Shown: piece after piece, positions 10,192-20,810 of the stretch | Layout: each line of letters opens with the position of its first letter | Position numbering within the stretch: position 1 is the first letter of the stretch | Assembly: GCF_000182925.2 (NCBI RefSeq) | Contig: NC_026502.1 | Span: 3,968,001 to 4,032,000, forward strand | Source: Neurospora crassa OR74A | Taxonomy: Eukaryota; Ascomycota; Sordariomycetes; Sordariales; Sordariaceae | Length of the DNA: 64,000 nt | Direction: 5' to 3' | The notes under the pieces: model-generated | The model's database searches: none | Told to the model about the DNA's origin: nothing | What the model saw: the letters and a program-made list of their open reading frames with translations, nothing else | Position numbers and translations under genes: made by a program

Positions 10192-10994
10192 ATGGTCGTC
10201 GCCGTCCTCCCCGCCCTCATCCCCGACATTCGTCGCGTGTACGAGTCCTACTTCACCGCCTTCAAGGGCGAGCGCATGGGCGAAATCATGCTCCAGATCC
10301 TTTTTCCCGGCATCGACACGGACGCGCCCGACTTCCGCGCCGCCCACGCCAAGGGCACCCTCGAGTACTGGCACACGTCCGACACGCAGTACACGTACAA
10401 GGCCGTCGACATGGCCGACGGCGAGATCCTGGGCATGGGCCTGGTCGACATTTATGTGCGGGAGCGGTCCGAGGAAGAGCGCCGGAACCACGGCGTCCCC
10501 TGGCTGGAGGGCGAGCAGCGCGAGAGGGCCGAGAAGGTGCTGAATCCTTTGCATGAGATGCGGGAACAGTTGTTTGGTGGCAAGCCTTATATCTGTGAGT
10601 CGTCTTTCCTTGTTAGGTAGTGTGGGGATATTTGCTGATAATTGGATGTGATACATGATCAACAGATGCCCATGTCATCGCCGTCGACCCTAAACACCAG
10701 GGCCGCAAAGGTGGTATGGCTCTTGCCAAGTACGGTTTTGAAATGTCGGAGCGGTGCCAGCTGCCCGTCTACTTCGAGGCCTCCCCTTCGTCTATCGGTC
10801 TTTATACGAAGGCCGGCTACGAGGTCCTCAAGGAGACTATTGTCCACAAGGCTGAGACGCTCGGCACCGAGGAAGATGTCGTTGTTCCTTTGGTTGTCCG
10901 CATGCCCTCGTCGGCAAACGGTATGAGTTTTTATGAGTGGAGGGAGAAGGGATACCCCAACTTTAACGCTCCCTCTACCAAGACCAAGTTGTAA
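10192..10994 (+). CDS. GNAT-family N-acetyltransferase
   Basis: Two exons, 10192-10594 and 10666-10994 (intron 71 nt, GTGAGT...CAACAG, phase 1), give 243 residues. The acetyl-CoA-binding core is residues about 133-185: YAHVIAVDPKHQGRKGGMAL, with the V-x-P-x-x-[QR]-G-x-G/A-like motif A. It is followed by PVYFEASPSSIGLYTKAGYE, the typical motif B ending of GNAT enzymes. The N-terminal half (TAFKGERMGEIMLQILFP) resembles fungal GNATs of unknown substrate. No signal peptide or membrane segment, so cytosolic or nuclear action is likely. An alternative start 177 bases upstream in the same frame reads through CT-rich leader and is not favoured. A GATA-motif inverted repeat lies in its promoter. Confidence 0.85.
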
Positions 10995-11141
10995 GGAGTG
11001 CAAACTTGTTGTTGTCCTGTGATGGCTTGGAGGAGGTCAAGAATAATGTCTTGTAATGTTTAGTATGGCTTGGAGTTTTGGGTAGGCTTGGGTAAATAAA
11101 ATTATTGGATTGAAGGTGTTGCCCGGAAACACCCGTGAAAA

Positions 11142-12978
11142 CTATCCGTTCGTTGCGAGGTACCAGGCCTTCCACATCGCCATGGCGGCATCGGCTTCGT
11201 CCCCTGGTCTCTTTGCCAAACTATAATGGCCATCAGAGCCTGGAATCCATCCCTAACATTCATTAGCACAAGTTTCATTGCCACCAGTGACAGAAAGGAA
11301 GAACTCACCTCTTGATCCCACGGTACTTCCATGGGAAGCGCATATCCCTCACTAGACCATGCGCTACCCGTCCCATTCCATCCATAATTCCCTATCGCTC
11401 CGGTCATAGGCGGCGGTTCATCTTGCCGATAATACGGCATCTCCTCCTCCAACTCCTCCATCTCAGCCTCCTCCTCCATCTCCAAAATCTCCAACTGCTC
11501 CTCAGCCGACGGCCTCCTCCCCGGATCAAAGCACGCCATCCTCCTAATTACCTCGTATCCCCCCTCCCCACCCTTCTTGTTTCCCGCTGCAATCCTGTTC
11601 AGCCACACATGCACCAAATGTGGCCCCACCAGCTCACACCCCTTTCGAAAGCGCTTGTCGCGCACCCAAACGATCGTCGCAAACAGCGACCAGATGTCTA
11701 CCTTGGACGTTTGTTGTTTCAGTGGTGTGTGGTACATCTCGGGGGCCATGAAGGGTGTTGTGCCGGCTATTTCAACTACTTCTGTGGCTCGGGAGGCTCG
11801 GGAGGCTGGGGAGAAAAAAATACGCTTGGAGTGGTTGTTTTTTGTATTGGGGAGGGTGGACGTGGAAATGGAAGTAGAGGTGGAAAGGCCGAAATCGGCT
11901 AGGGTGAAGTGGTAGTCTCCTGTTCCTGAAGGGGAGTGCTCCCAGAGGATGTTTTCGGGGTTGAGGTCGCGGTGGATGATGTTGTGTTGGCCGAGGTGAT
12001 GAAGAGCGAGGAGCATTTGGTGGAGGACAAGGTTGGAGACGTGGAAATGGGAAGAGGGAGGGAGGATCTTGGAGACGAGGGTTTTGAGGTTGCCTGATTT
12101 GAGGGGGAGGTAGATTTCGGCCCAGCCGTCCGGGGTGGTGGTGTAACCGAGGATTTGGATGATGTGGTCCTGTAGAGTAGGTATATCTTTGTTAATGGGG
12201 GTTAGGGAATTTAGAGAGAGAGGAATTGGCTTACACACGGTGTTGACTCGTCGGTGCTGTTGATCTTGAGAAGGGTGGCGATCTCCCTCGAGGCAAAGTC
12301 GAGGCGTTTGCTGGTCAGACAATGGCATTTCTTGACTGCCATGACACTCCCAGTAGCGACATGCATAGCGCGGTAGACGTTTCCAAATGTGCCTCCTCCT
12401 ACTTTTCCCCCTAGCACATACGTCTTTGTCTTGGTACGGCTTGGACCCAAAGCGTAGAGAATTGGTGGTGCCGTGCGAAACTCATCAAGACCATCATTTT
12501 CCCATCGCAACTCAAACTGATAGAACCTGCCATGACCAAAAGCTACCAGTGAGTTGATCCCTTGGGCCACCAAGACTGATCGTTCGCCTTCCCGTCGATA
12601 GTTCACCGTGTATGAATGACTGCCGTGGGGGAAGGGCTCTGTGGAGAGGTACTCGGACTCGTCGCATAGGAGGATAGGACCAGTGTCTGTGACGGCTCTG
12701 AAGGAGGCGTGCCGTTCTGATATGCCTGATGAACCAGTCGAGTTCCAGACTTGTGGGAGGTATATGTCGACAGAGTCACTGCAGCCAACAGTGTATTTTT
12801 GTTTCTCGGGGTTCGAAAAGTCTATCCAGATGCCTCTGGTGTGTTGGTCGTAGGAGTACCGCTCGACGTTATGTGGATGGCAGCTCACCAGGGCAGCGGC
12901 GGCTTTGTTGAATGGCAATAGCCAGAACCCAAGCCGTTGCTGACGCCCATTGTCTTGATACTCGTAGCTGTCCTCCAT
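11142..12978 (-). CDS. FHA-domain-containing Ser/Thr protein kinase
   Basis: Exons 12978-12235, 12169-11309 and 11252-11142 (introns 65 and 56 nt, both phase 0, with TTAG or CAG acceptors) give 571 residues. Residues about 45-115 resemble an FHA phosphothreonine-binding domain: KYTVGCSDSVDIYLP, then GISERHASF and ILLCDES. The kinase domain follows from about residue 190: GGKVGGGTFGNVYRAMH (P-loop), MAVKK (VAIK lysine), IIHRDLNPENILWE, LADFGLST (DFG) and TTPFMAPEMY (APE). The catalytic-loop Lys normally at HRDxK is Asn here (D316, N318), although the rest looks active. The C-terminal lobe is followed by an acidic EEEAEMEELEEEMPYYRQ tail. FHA plus kinase suggests a checkpoint-like (Rad53/Cds1-type) architecture, but the overall sequence is divergent and I would not assign that role. 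It converges on the GNAT gene with 147 bases between stops. Confidence 0.82.
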
Positions 12979-13640
12979 GTTTTGATGCTTGCTGGTACAA
13001 AGGCAAGATTCAACATCATCACCCCCTTCTACCTCCCTCTCGCAAACCTGGGCTTCCTACCTATATAGCAAGCACACGCATCCCAGCATCATAAAAGGGT
13101 GGATATCGACGGACCATCGTGACTCCCACGGCAAGCATGCAAGACATGCTGGCGTTGCGGAGACAGCACAAGGTCAAATGCCATGAGGACCCCATCCTCC
13201 ATCAGCAAACAATCATGCTTGCTGCCACGAGATCTGACATGTTAGCGCGGGTCAAGGCAGCCATTAACGGGACACCGCGTGATGAATCTATGTTCAACTT
13301 TCCAAGGCATCACGTCAACTTGAAGGGACAAAGACCAATCAACGGGGATCTTGGGCCTCAAGTTGGGCGCACGCCGTTGAACTTGGCTGTTTCGGAGCTT
13401 AGGCATGTGAGCCATGACACCAATGGGCGTGGGGGGTGGGTGTGGACGACATGAGTTTTGGAATAGATACTGGGTTGTATGTAGGTGGTTTCTGATTGCC
13501 GGTTTACAGCGCGGTACTTGTTGTTGTCTATTTCTGCGACCGACAGTCAAGCAGCAGGTAGGTAAGTAGGTAGATAGTCGATGAAGGCATCACCAAGTGT
13601 GTAAGAAGCGACAGGAAGAGAAGCTGACGGGAACTGAAGC
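12979..13640. other. Intergenic region 5' of the FHA kinase
   Basis: About 660 bp of promoter space. An open frame at 13119-13454 has no recognisable domain and is not supported. The right end abuts a MITE. Confidence 0.45.
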
Positions 13641-13642
13641 TA

Positions 13643-14135
13643 CAGTCCCTGCCACAAATAAACGCCCCGTTGTTTTTTTCCCCGCAAAAACAGCCAAAAC
13701 TCAACTTAATCACTCCGAGATAATTCCTCCAAAGAAAGTTCAATAGTTAATGCACTATAAATTATAGGAAAGAAAGATTATAGTTTAAGACTAGTAAGAG
13801 TTTTATCTCCTTTGCATTCTTGATAGTTGTGCAATCGAGGTGCAAAGTCGGAGTTAGGTGGGTAAAAAAATTATAGTGGATTTATAGCGCACTTTAGTGG
13901 ATGAAAATCTGAGTTGGTTTTGCAGTTTGACTTTGTACTAGAATTCTGCGGCCACCTCATCTTTTACTAAAAAGTAACTATAAAAATAAAGAATACTTAG
14001 TAAAGAACTACCTATCTTGATTTTGGTACGCTTAGATACCTATAGATGGTTGAGTTATATAGTTGTTAAGATGGTGAGTTTTGGCCTTTTAAGGTGGAAA
14101 AAAAAAAACGGGGCGTTTTTTTGTGGCACCCACTG
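13643..14135. mobile_element. MITE-like element, Tc1/mariner-type ends, TA target duplication
   Basis: A 493-bp AT-rich block bounded by TA at 13641-13642 and 14136-14137. Its ends are inverted repeats of about 40 bp: left CAGTCCCTGCCACAAATAAA then CGCCCCGTT and a T run; right, read on the minus strand, CAGTGGGTGCCACAAAAAAA then CGCCCCGTT and a T run. Weaker similarity (GCCAAAACTCA) continues to about 70 bp inward. CAGT ends plus TA duplication are typical of Tc1/mariner elements. The interior has no transposase frame and is much more AT-rich than the flanks, so it is non-autonomous. Mismatches between the two ends suggest that it is not recent. Confidence 0.8.
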
Positions 14136-14137
14136 TA

Positions 14138-14651
14138 CCTAAAGACCCCTCCTCTGAGCAATGGACCTTTTAAGGCACTGCATACTGAGTCCCCGCGCTG
14201 TTAGCAGATGCACACTGTAAAATCACTGTGCCCATCCACCCATGAGCCCCGGGATCTCCCGCCGGCAACCAGATACATAGAGGCCCCACTTATCTCCACA
14301 GTGCCGGTCCCACTCCGTCGCAAAACGTCATTCGGGGCCTCGGAACAGAACGAAGGGTGCAGTGCGGCAAACCGCGACCGAATTTCAGTTAATCGCGATT
14401 TTGCCTTTTTCGCCTTCCGTCGTCTTTTTTTTGACTTCAGTTTCCAACCATCACATCAGCCTCATCACCAACTTCGCACACGGCAACCTCATAGCTCATT
14501 CAGTAACCACAAGGGACGCCATCAACACTTCGGTATCCTCATTATCTCCAACTCCACGACCTTGAACTCTGCCGGTACCGCCGCGCAACCGCATCCAATC
14601 TTCAACTCCAACTTTCAACCTCACCACCACCAACAAAGCCGAAAACCAAAA
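14138..14651. other. Leader/promoter of the SDH assembly factor gene
   Basis: About 510 bp between the MITE and the SDHAF4 start codon. The reading frame of that gene stays open back to 14208, but the translated residues look random, so I treat it as 5' leader. Confidence 0.4.
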
Positions 14652-15161
14652 ATGTCCCGCCGCCTCCTAACCCTCACCCGCCCCCTCTCGGGCCTTTCGG
14701 GCCTCTCCAGCCTCTCCAGTCTCCCCAAGGTCACCACCCTTCGGTACTACTCCTCCTCCTTCCTCCAACGCGGCCCCGCCCCTCCCCGCTTGCCGGCCGA
14801 CCAACAAGCCGAATTCGAGCGTCTCCAAGCCGCCGCCGAAGCCGCGCTGTACACCCACGTCCAAGTACCAGAAAATAACAACTCCAAGCACGTCACCCAA
14901 CCCTCCTCTTCTTCCGCAGCTGGGAGGACCGACACAGTAACAGCAGCAGCAGCAGCGGCGGGCGTCGAAGTCCCCCCCGTGGTGGTAATTGAAGACGTTG
15001 CCGCGCAAACCTTTAGCGGCGGGATCCGCAAGGGGGCACCGCCCGAGTTTGAGGGCGATAAGAATCCCAAGACGGGGGAGATCGGGGGACCCAAGAATGA
15101 GCCGTTGCGGTGGGGCGCCGGTGGGGATTGGAGCTATAATGGGCGGGTTACGGATTTTTAA
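14652..15161 (+). CDS. SDH8: Succinate dehydrogenase assembly factor 4, mitochondrial
   Basis: Single-exon 169-residue protein. The last 30 residues hold the DUF1674/SDHAF4 signature: GEIGGPKNEPLRWGAGGDWS then YNGRVTDF at the extreme C terminus. In yeast Sdh8 this factor binds flavinylated Sdh1 before it joins Sdh2. The N terminus (MSRRLLTLTRPLSGLSGLSS) is basic and Ser/Leu-rich, a good mitochondrial presequence. The middle is low complexity with an Ala run (GCA repeats), longer than in yeast. I chose the ATG at 14652 because it starts the presequence and sits in an AAAAATGTC context. Identity rests on the C-terminal motif; the middle is not conserved. Confidence 0.85.
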   Translation: MSRRLLTLTRPLSGLSGLSSLSSLPKVTTLRYYSSSFLQRGPAPPRLPADQQAEFERLQAAAEAALYTHVQVPENNNSKHVTQPSSSSAAGRTDTVTAAAAAAGVEVPPVVVIEDVAAQTFSGGIRKGAPPEFEGDKNPKTGEIGGPKNEPLRWGAGGDWSYNGRVTDF

Positions 15162-16022
15162 AATATAATTTAAACAAGGAAGGGAACGGGGGGCCGGGAG
15201 AGGGCTGGTTTGGTTTTGAGTTTGGGTAACCTGATGGGATCGATGTTTTGGTATCTGCTACGTCGGCAGTGTACTGTAGACGTGGTTGATGGAAAATAAA
15301 CGAGTATTGGATGGATAGTGTCTGGAAGGAAGGAAGGAAGGAAGGAGGTGGTTGGGGGGCTTGCTGGACAATAATAGGATCGGAGGGAGTGAGTGAGTGG
15401 GTGGTGTCAACTTTAGGTCAATAAACAGAAACAGCAAGTAAGCAAGCGTTTCATGCTCACAAAATAGTACCGACCGAGGGAAACAAAATAAATATTTTGG
15501 ATGCATACAAAGGCCTCGACGGGCGGCCAGATGTGGTTGATAAGAATCCCTGTCATGATTTGGATCCTCTACCCAGGTCTAACAAACCATTCATATATAT
15601 ACACCCGCGATTTCACCAATGTCCATTCTGTCACCATACATACCTAGACACTTCTCACATCAACAAGCCCGGCAGTACATACACACACAGGCGCCAACAC
15701 ACATAGCAACACACACACATACACATCAAAATACCGCAGCTGCCAAAAGCTAACAGCCACAATCAAATATCATCAGAAAGACTTCTAAAACGTTCTCTTT
15801 GATTTGAACTCAACTAAACCACCAATAACAACAGCCTGGTATCAAACATGCCCAGTGGCAACACCACAAAAACAGGCAAATGGCAATGCAACGCTTCTTT
15901 GTCTTTCGTTACACAGACAGTCATACACTTTTTGACAACTTGCAATCCGTTTTCCCTCACATTTCGATGCCCCAAAACTTTGTGTGGTATCATCCCACAT
16001 TTCCCTCTTGCCAAATCTCTGC
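15162..16022. other. Convergent 3' spacer with CA-rich and GGAA repeats
   Basis: Lies between the SDHAF4 stop and the Rxt3 stop. It contains a short GGAA repeat near 15327-15345 and CA-rich sequence at about 15675-15725. No gene was seen. Confidence 0.5.
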
Positions 16023-19000
16023 TTAAGCTTCCTCCTTGTCTTTGTCCTCATCTTTAGCCTCCTCGGTCGCAGAGGCAGAGGCAGGGGCAGCGGCGGGACT
16101 AGCAGTAACGGTAGCGGTAGTAGTCGTACTAGTAATCGTGGTAATGATGGCCGCAGCAGCCGCGTCAGCCGCGTCGTGATCAGCAGCTGCAGCAGAAGCA
16201 GCAGGAGAGGCAGGAGAGACAGAAGCGACAGCCTTGGCCGACTCTTCCGAAGCAACCGCAGGCGGTACCGTAGCTTCCCTGGCTTCAGTGGCGATCTCCG
16301 TGACCATAGCCTTCACGGCCTCTGGCTCGGCGGCGGCAGGTTTTGCAGCTTCGACGACTTCCTCCGCCGGCTTTGATGGCTCCTCTGCCGCCTCCTCCGG
16401 TTCTTCAACGATGGTATCGTCGTTGTCATCCGCCGTTTCTGTCTCCGTTTCCGGTACAGGAGTCTTTTCAACCTCCGCGGGAGGTTTAGCAGGGGCATCA
16501 AGGTTGGATACGGGTGGAGTGTCGGGCACTGGCTCGGTTTCCTTGACTGGCTCGGGCTCGGGCTCAGCCTCCTTTGCCTTGGGTTCAGGGCTGGTGACCT
16601 TCTCTTGCTCGACCCTCTTCTCCGGCTCGTTCTCCTGCTTCTTTTTATTTTCAGGCTCCGGTTTACTAGTCTTTTCCACCTCCATATCTTCTTCCATCGC
16701 CTTTTCTGATGCCTCCTTCTCGGCAGGCTTATCGGCCATTTCCACATCCTCCTTTTCACCGTCAGGCTTTTTCTTCTCCTGCTCCTTTTCTTGACTCTTG
16801 TCCCTTGTCTGCGCCGCTTGAGCCTCAGGCTCCAACTCCATCGTTACATCCCCGTCCTGGTCCTCTTCTCTTTGCTCCTCGGCTTCCTTCTCCGGTTCCT
16901 TCTCTCCCTCCTTCTCCTTCCCCTTGGGCTCAGGGACACACTCACCTGGCTGATGGTTCTCCTTATCCTCATCAGCCGCAGCCTTCTTGCCAGCCCCGGC
17001 TGACGGCCACCACTTGCTACTCTGCTGGCCCTCGTCAGACTCCTTCTCACGCTGCTCCTGCGGCGTCCCGCTCAGTCTGATCTGTCCCAACTTATTGAAA
17101 CTCGAAAAAGGTGGGCTCTGTGCAATCTCCCGAAGAGCTTTGTTAATCCTATCACGCCTGCCCTTGCCTCTCAATCGATTTACGGGCTGCGCGCCATTGA
17201 CGAGCCAGCGAATGTCCAGGATGGCGAAGCTGAGGCCGTCGTGCGACGAGCGTGAGTAAACGCCGTCGCCTTCTTCAAGGACGCTGCCCCATTCGCGGCT
17301 CTTGATGCCGAAGCGCGTGGTGGAGGCGTACTTTTCAAGCTTGGGGAGTATAACAAGGGTGACGTGGAGATCGCGGTTGGCTGGTACAGCCATGGGGCCG
17401 TTCCGAGGGGGTTCAGAGTACACCTCCGAGCCAGCCTCGTCTTTGACCGCCTGAGGACCATTACGCATGCTTGTCAGGATGTCGGAGGCGGTACTGACTG
17501 CCTCGTCCAAGCCTAAAAAGGCTGTATCCACATCCTCCGGCCACTCGCCTCTGAACCAACCAGCGTGGATGCAGGCAGCAATTACATCCGAGTCATCAGT
17601 GTAGATGTCGGTACCCCAGACAGCTCTCCTGGAAGTAATCTCCTCCCGTGCTTCTGGGGTGAGATGGGTCTTGCTAATCTTCACTGTCAAGGTGCAGTTT
17701 TCCTTGCCCTGGATCAAATCCCACGGCAAAGGCCGAGGGGTCGACTTGAAAGGTTGACGTGGCGGCCGTTTAGTGCGTGAATCCTGCCTTCGCGATGGCG
17801 ACAGCTTGGGATCGTACACAACCTCACCCAGGTGGGACCGCGGAAGATCGGCCACGCTTTTCATCACCTCTTTCGAGTTGACCTCATGCTTGGGCTTGGG
17901 CAGTTGGACCGGCGGGGGACTCGGGGGTTGTACCGGGACCGCTTTAGCCAGACCGTTGTGGGGATGCGGCATCGATCGAGGAACAACATGGTGATGATGG
18001 TGAGTTGTCGGCAGGTCCTTGGCGAGCATCGCGTTGGGCGGAGGCACGGATGTCGCACCAGTCACGTTTTTGAACGGAGTGTTCCCCATGAGTGCAGGCC
18101 CAGGGCCTTGCTGCAGATCATGCCGATGATGGTGGTGGTGATGGCTGGGTTTGTTAGTAGCTCCCTGGGACAAGAATGATATAACATCAACGTACTGATG
18201 ATGGTGGTGGGTATGATGGGTCTTGGTTCTTTTGCCGCGACCCCCCACGGGAGTCAACCTCCCTGTACTATCCTCATCCATTCTGGACTCGTCGTCCTTG
18301 AGCTTTCTACGTTTACCTCGGCCGGGGCCCTTGGGTCCAGGCTCGGCGAGTTCTTGGGGCGGTGGGACCCCGTCAGAATCCTCACGGCGCATCAAGCTGG
18401 CTCCAGTGAAGGGAAGCTGCTGCATTCCAGTGGGGATTGGGCTCATGGCCCCAACGCCGGTACCAATTCCGGAAAACATACGTCCGAACTCACTCTTGAT
18501 ACCAGGTTCGCCTGTTGGGCCAGCCAGCTGGGGTTGGGCACCCTGGACAGCCTGGGGCAAAGGCGAAAGGCGGCCCTTGCGGTTAATCTCCTGAATGCCC
18601 AATAAGTTCCGCTGGTGTCCAGAGGGAGCGAGTTCTTCCATATGACGACTTCTTGGGGAACCGTACAAAGAGCCTGTACCCACACCACTGTAGGCGACTG
18701 ACGGAGGGGGCACGGGCTGGTCTTCTCGGCTACGAGGGGGGAGTTGCTGGTGCTGCATGTAATATGGATGTTGGTGTTGCTGCTGCTGCTGCTGTTGCTG
18801 CTGTTGCCGCTGCTCCATATGCATCATATTCATCCTTTGTCGTTGTTCTGGGGACTCAAACTGCATAGGACCCGGGCCATGAGCTGCCATGGAGTGTTGC
18901 TGATGGGGCGGGAGCGACGACGGAGGATACCGATCCGGCGGCGGACCCGTAGCATACGACGGGTGGCCATTGTACGGGGGCCCAGTGGTCACCGGATGCT

Positions 19001-20077
19001 CGTGCGGATGCCTGGCCATGTGTCCGGGCTGATCGTAAGGACCTCGGGCCTGATCAAAGCTCGGCCTGTGCCAATGACCCTGCTCTCGTGGGTCAGGAGG
19101 TCGGCCAAACTGAGGGGGGGCTCTCTGATGCTCCATCTGGCGAGCGTACTCGGCTTGTTGTTGCATCGGGTGTGGCCGTCCAGCGTCACTCCCCGACATG
19201 GTCCTCTCGCGGCGCTCCCTCTCACGCATCTCCTGGAATTCTCTTTCTTGGCGCTCCCTCTCTTGCCGTTCCCTTTCAGTCATGAACCGCTGCTCTTCGT
19301 ATCGAATGGGACGTTCGGGGTTGTATTCTTCGACCGCTCGCCTGTCCTCTCTATGCCCATACATGTCGCCTGGCGGTGGTCTACCCATTTCCATGGGACG
19401 TGGCGGAGGAGCATTCGGGAAGGACTTGGGCTGGCTGTTGGGCCGCGGCGGCACCCCGGCCCCAGCCATATGCGCTTGCTCCCTTGCTTGTTCTGCAGCA
19501 GTTAGTGGCGGTCCCCTATTGCTATAGACCTGCGGTGTACCATAGCGCTGCACCTCCGGGGTGTAGCCACCCGAAGGCGACACAGCAATGCCCGTCCTAG
19601 GATCCCTAGGATCGCCCCTAGGATCTCGCGGGTCTCTAGGATCGCGCGGGTCTCGAACATCACGCGGGTCTCGAGGGTCGCGGCCATCAAACAGTCTGTG
19701 TCGGTCGGGTGTCTGTGGTCGGCGGAAACCAAAGTCGGGGCCTGGGCCACCCATCGTGTGCATTCGAGGGGATGCATGCATGGGTTGGTTATACGGCGGA
19801 CCTGACACACCCGAGGGGGGCCCAGGCGGGTATGGACCGGCAGGAACGCCGGGATCGCGAGCTGGGGGAGGGCCGCCGAGCATAGAGGAGATGGACATGC
19901 TGCTGCCGGAGCCGGTCCTAGGCAGGGTCTCCAAGGCCGGGAGCTGGCGGTCCCTAGGAAATGCACTGGGTGGCCCGATGGCGACCGGAGGAGCTCGAGG
20001 AGGCGGGATGCCATAGGATCCACCCATCTGGTGCGCATTCGGCGGCGGACCTTGTTGAGAAGGGTGTGGCGGCTGTG

Positions 20078-20108
<31 letters not shown>

Positions 20109-20535
20109 ATGAGGGCCCGGGTGTTGTTGTTGTTGTTGTTGCGCGTGTTGCTGGGGATGTTGCTGTTGCGGATGCGCTTGCGGTGGGGGAGCCTGAGGAG
20201 GCGGCCCCTGCTGAGGAGGGGATGTGGGCGGCGGCGGCATCGCGCGATTAATGGGGCCGGGCCCTGATGTAATCGAAGAAGCGCTGGGGTGTCGCGAATG
20301 CGCCGGGGGCATCATCGGGCCGGATTCGTGTCGCAAATGCCGGGGCGGACCAGCGTGGTACTGGATCGGATCGGAGAGTTTGCGCGTGTGCAGATCCGCA
20401 TGAAAAGTCGAATGCGACGAATGGGCGGAGGGCGAGTAGTGCTGTGACTGCGGCGGGGGTGGTTGCTGATGCGCTGGCTGCGGCGGCGAACGATGCGATG
20501 GTGGTAGTTGCGATTGATGTTGCTGCGGGTGCTGC

Positions 20536-20575
<40 letters not shown>

Positions 20576-20810
20576 GAAGATGACGAGGATGGGGATGGGG
20601 ATGCTGCGCGTGTGGTTGAAGTGACGGCTGTGGTGGTGGTGGTGGCTGCGATGACGCGGGCGGAAATGGTGGGCGACCAAAGGCGGCGGTGGTGGTGGTG
20701 GTGTTCGCGTTTTGGGCAGAAGCTGGAGCAGCGTTCCCGTTCCGTGAAAACGGGAGCTGTGGTGCCGCCTGCTGGTGCTGCTGGTGCTGCTGGTGGTGTC
20801 TTGGATCCAT
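16023..20810 (-). CDS. RXT3: Rxt3-domain subunit of the Rpd3L histone deacetylase complex
   Basis: Open for 1595 codons from the ATG at 20810; removal of a predicted in-frame 51-nt intron (18195-18145) leaves 1578 residues. The first 900 residues are disordered: Gln runs, His/Pro-rich segments, DPRDPR repeats and an Arg/Glu-rich helix (MTERERQERERQEREFQEMR). GPGRGKRRKLKDDESRMDED looks like a nuclear signal. The Rxt3 domain lies at about residues 980-1190: SHLGEVVYDPKLSPSRR, PLPWDLIQGKENCTLTVKIS, RRAVWGTDIYTDDSDVIAAC and IHAGWFRGEWPEDVD, then DGLSFAILDIRWLVNGAQPV. The last 350 residues are a Lys/Glu/Pro-rich acidic tail with Ala runs. Yeast Rxt3 is only about 294 residues, so this protein is greatly extended. 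The start was chosen at MDPRHHQQHQQHQQ; 46 codons further upstream are poly-Phe from a T/A tract and not credible. Confidence 0.88.
18145..18195 (-). other. Predicted in-frame 51-nt intron inside the RXT3 poly-His tract
   Basis: Minus strand: CATCATCA, GTACGT donor, CTACTAAC branch site 8 bases before CCCAG, then CCATCACCAC. It is 51 nt with no in-frame stop, so retention adds 17 residues (starting QYVDVISFL). Removal joins the flanking histidines into an 11-His run followed by RHD. Confidence 0.8.

Noticed and set aside
13119-13454. 111-codon open frame between the FHA kinase and the MITE
   Set aside because: No signal, domain or splice continuation; lies in promoter space.
13643-14135. Possible transposase remnant inside the MITE
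   Set aside because: No frame longer than a few dozen codons and no DDE-type motif visible.
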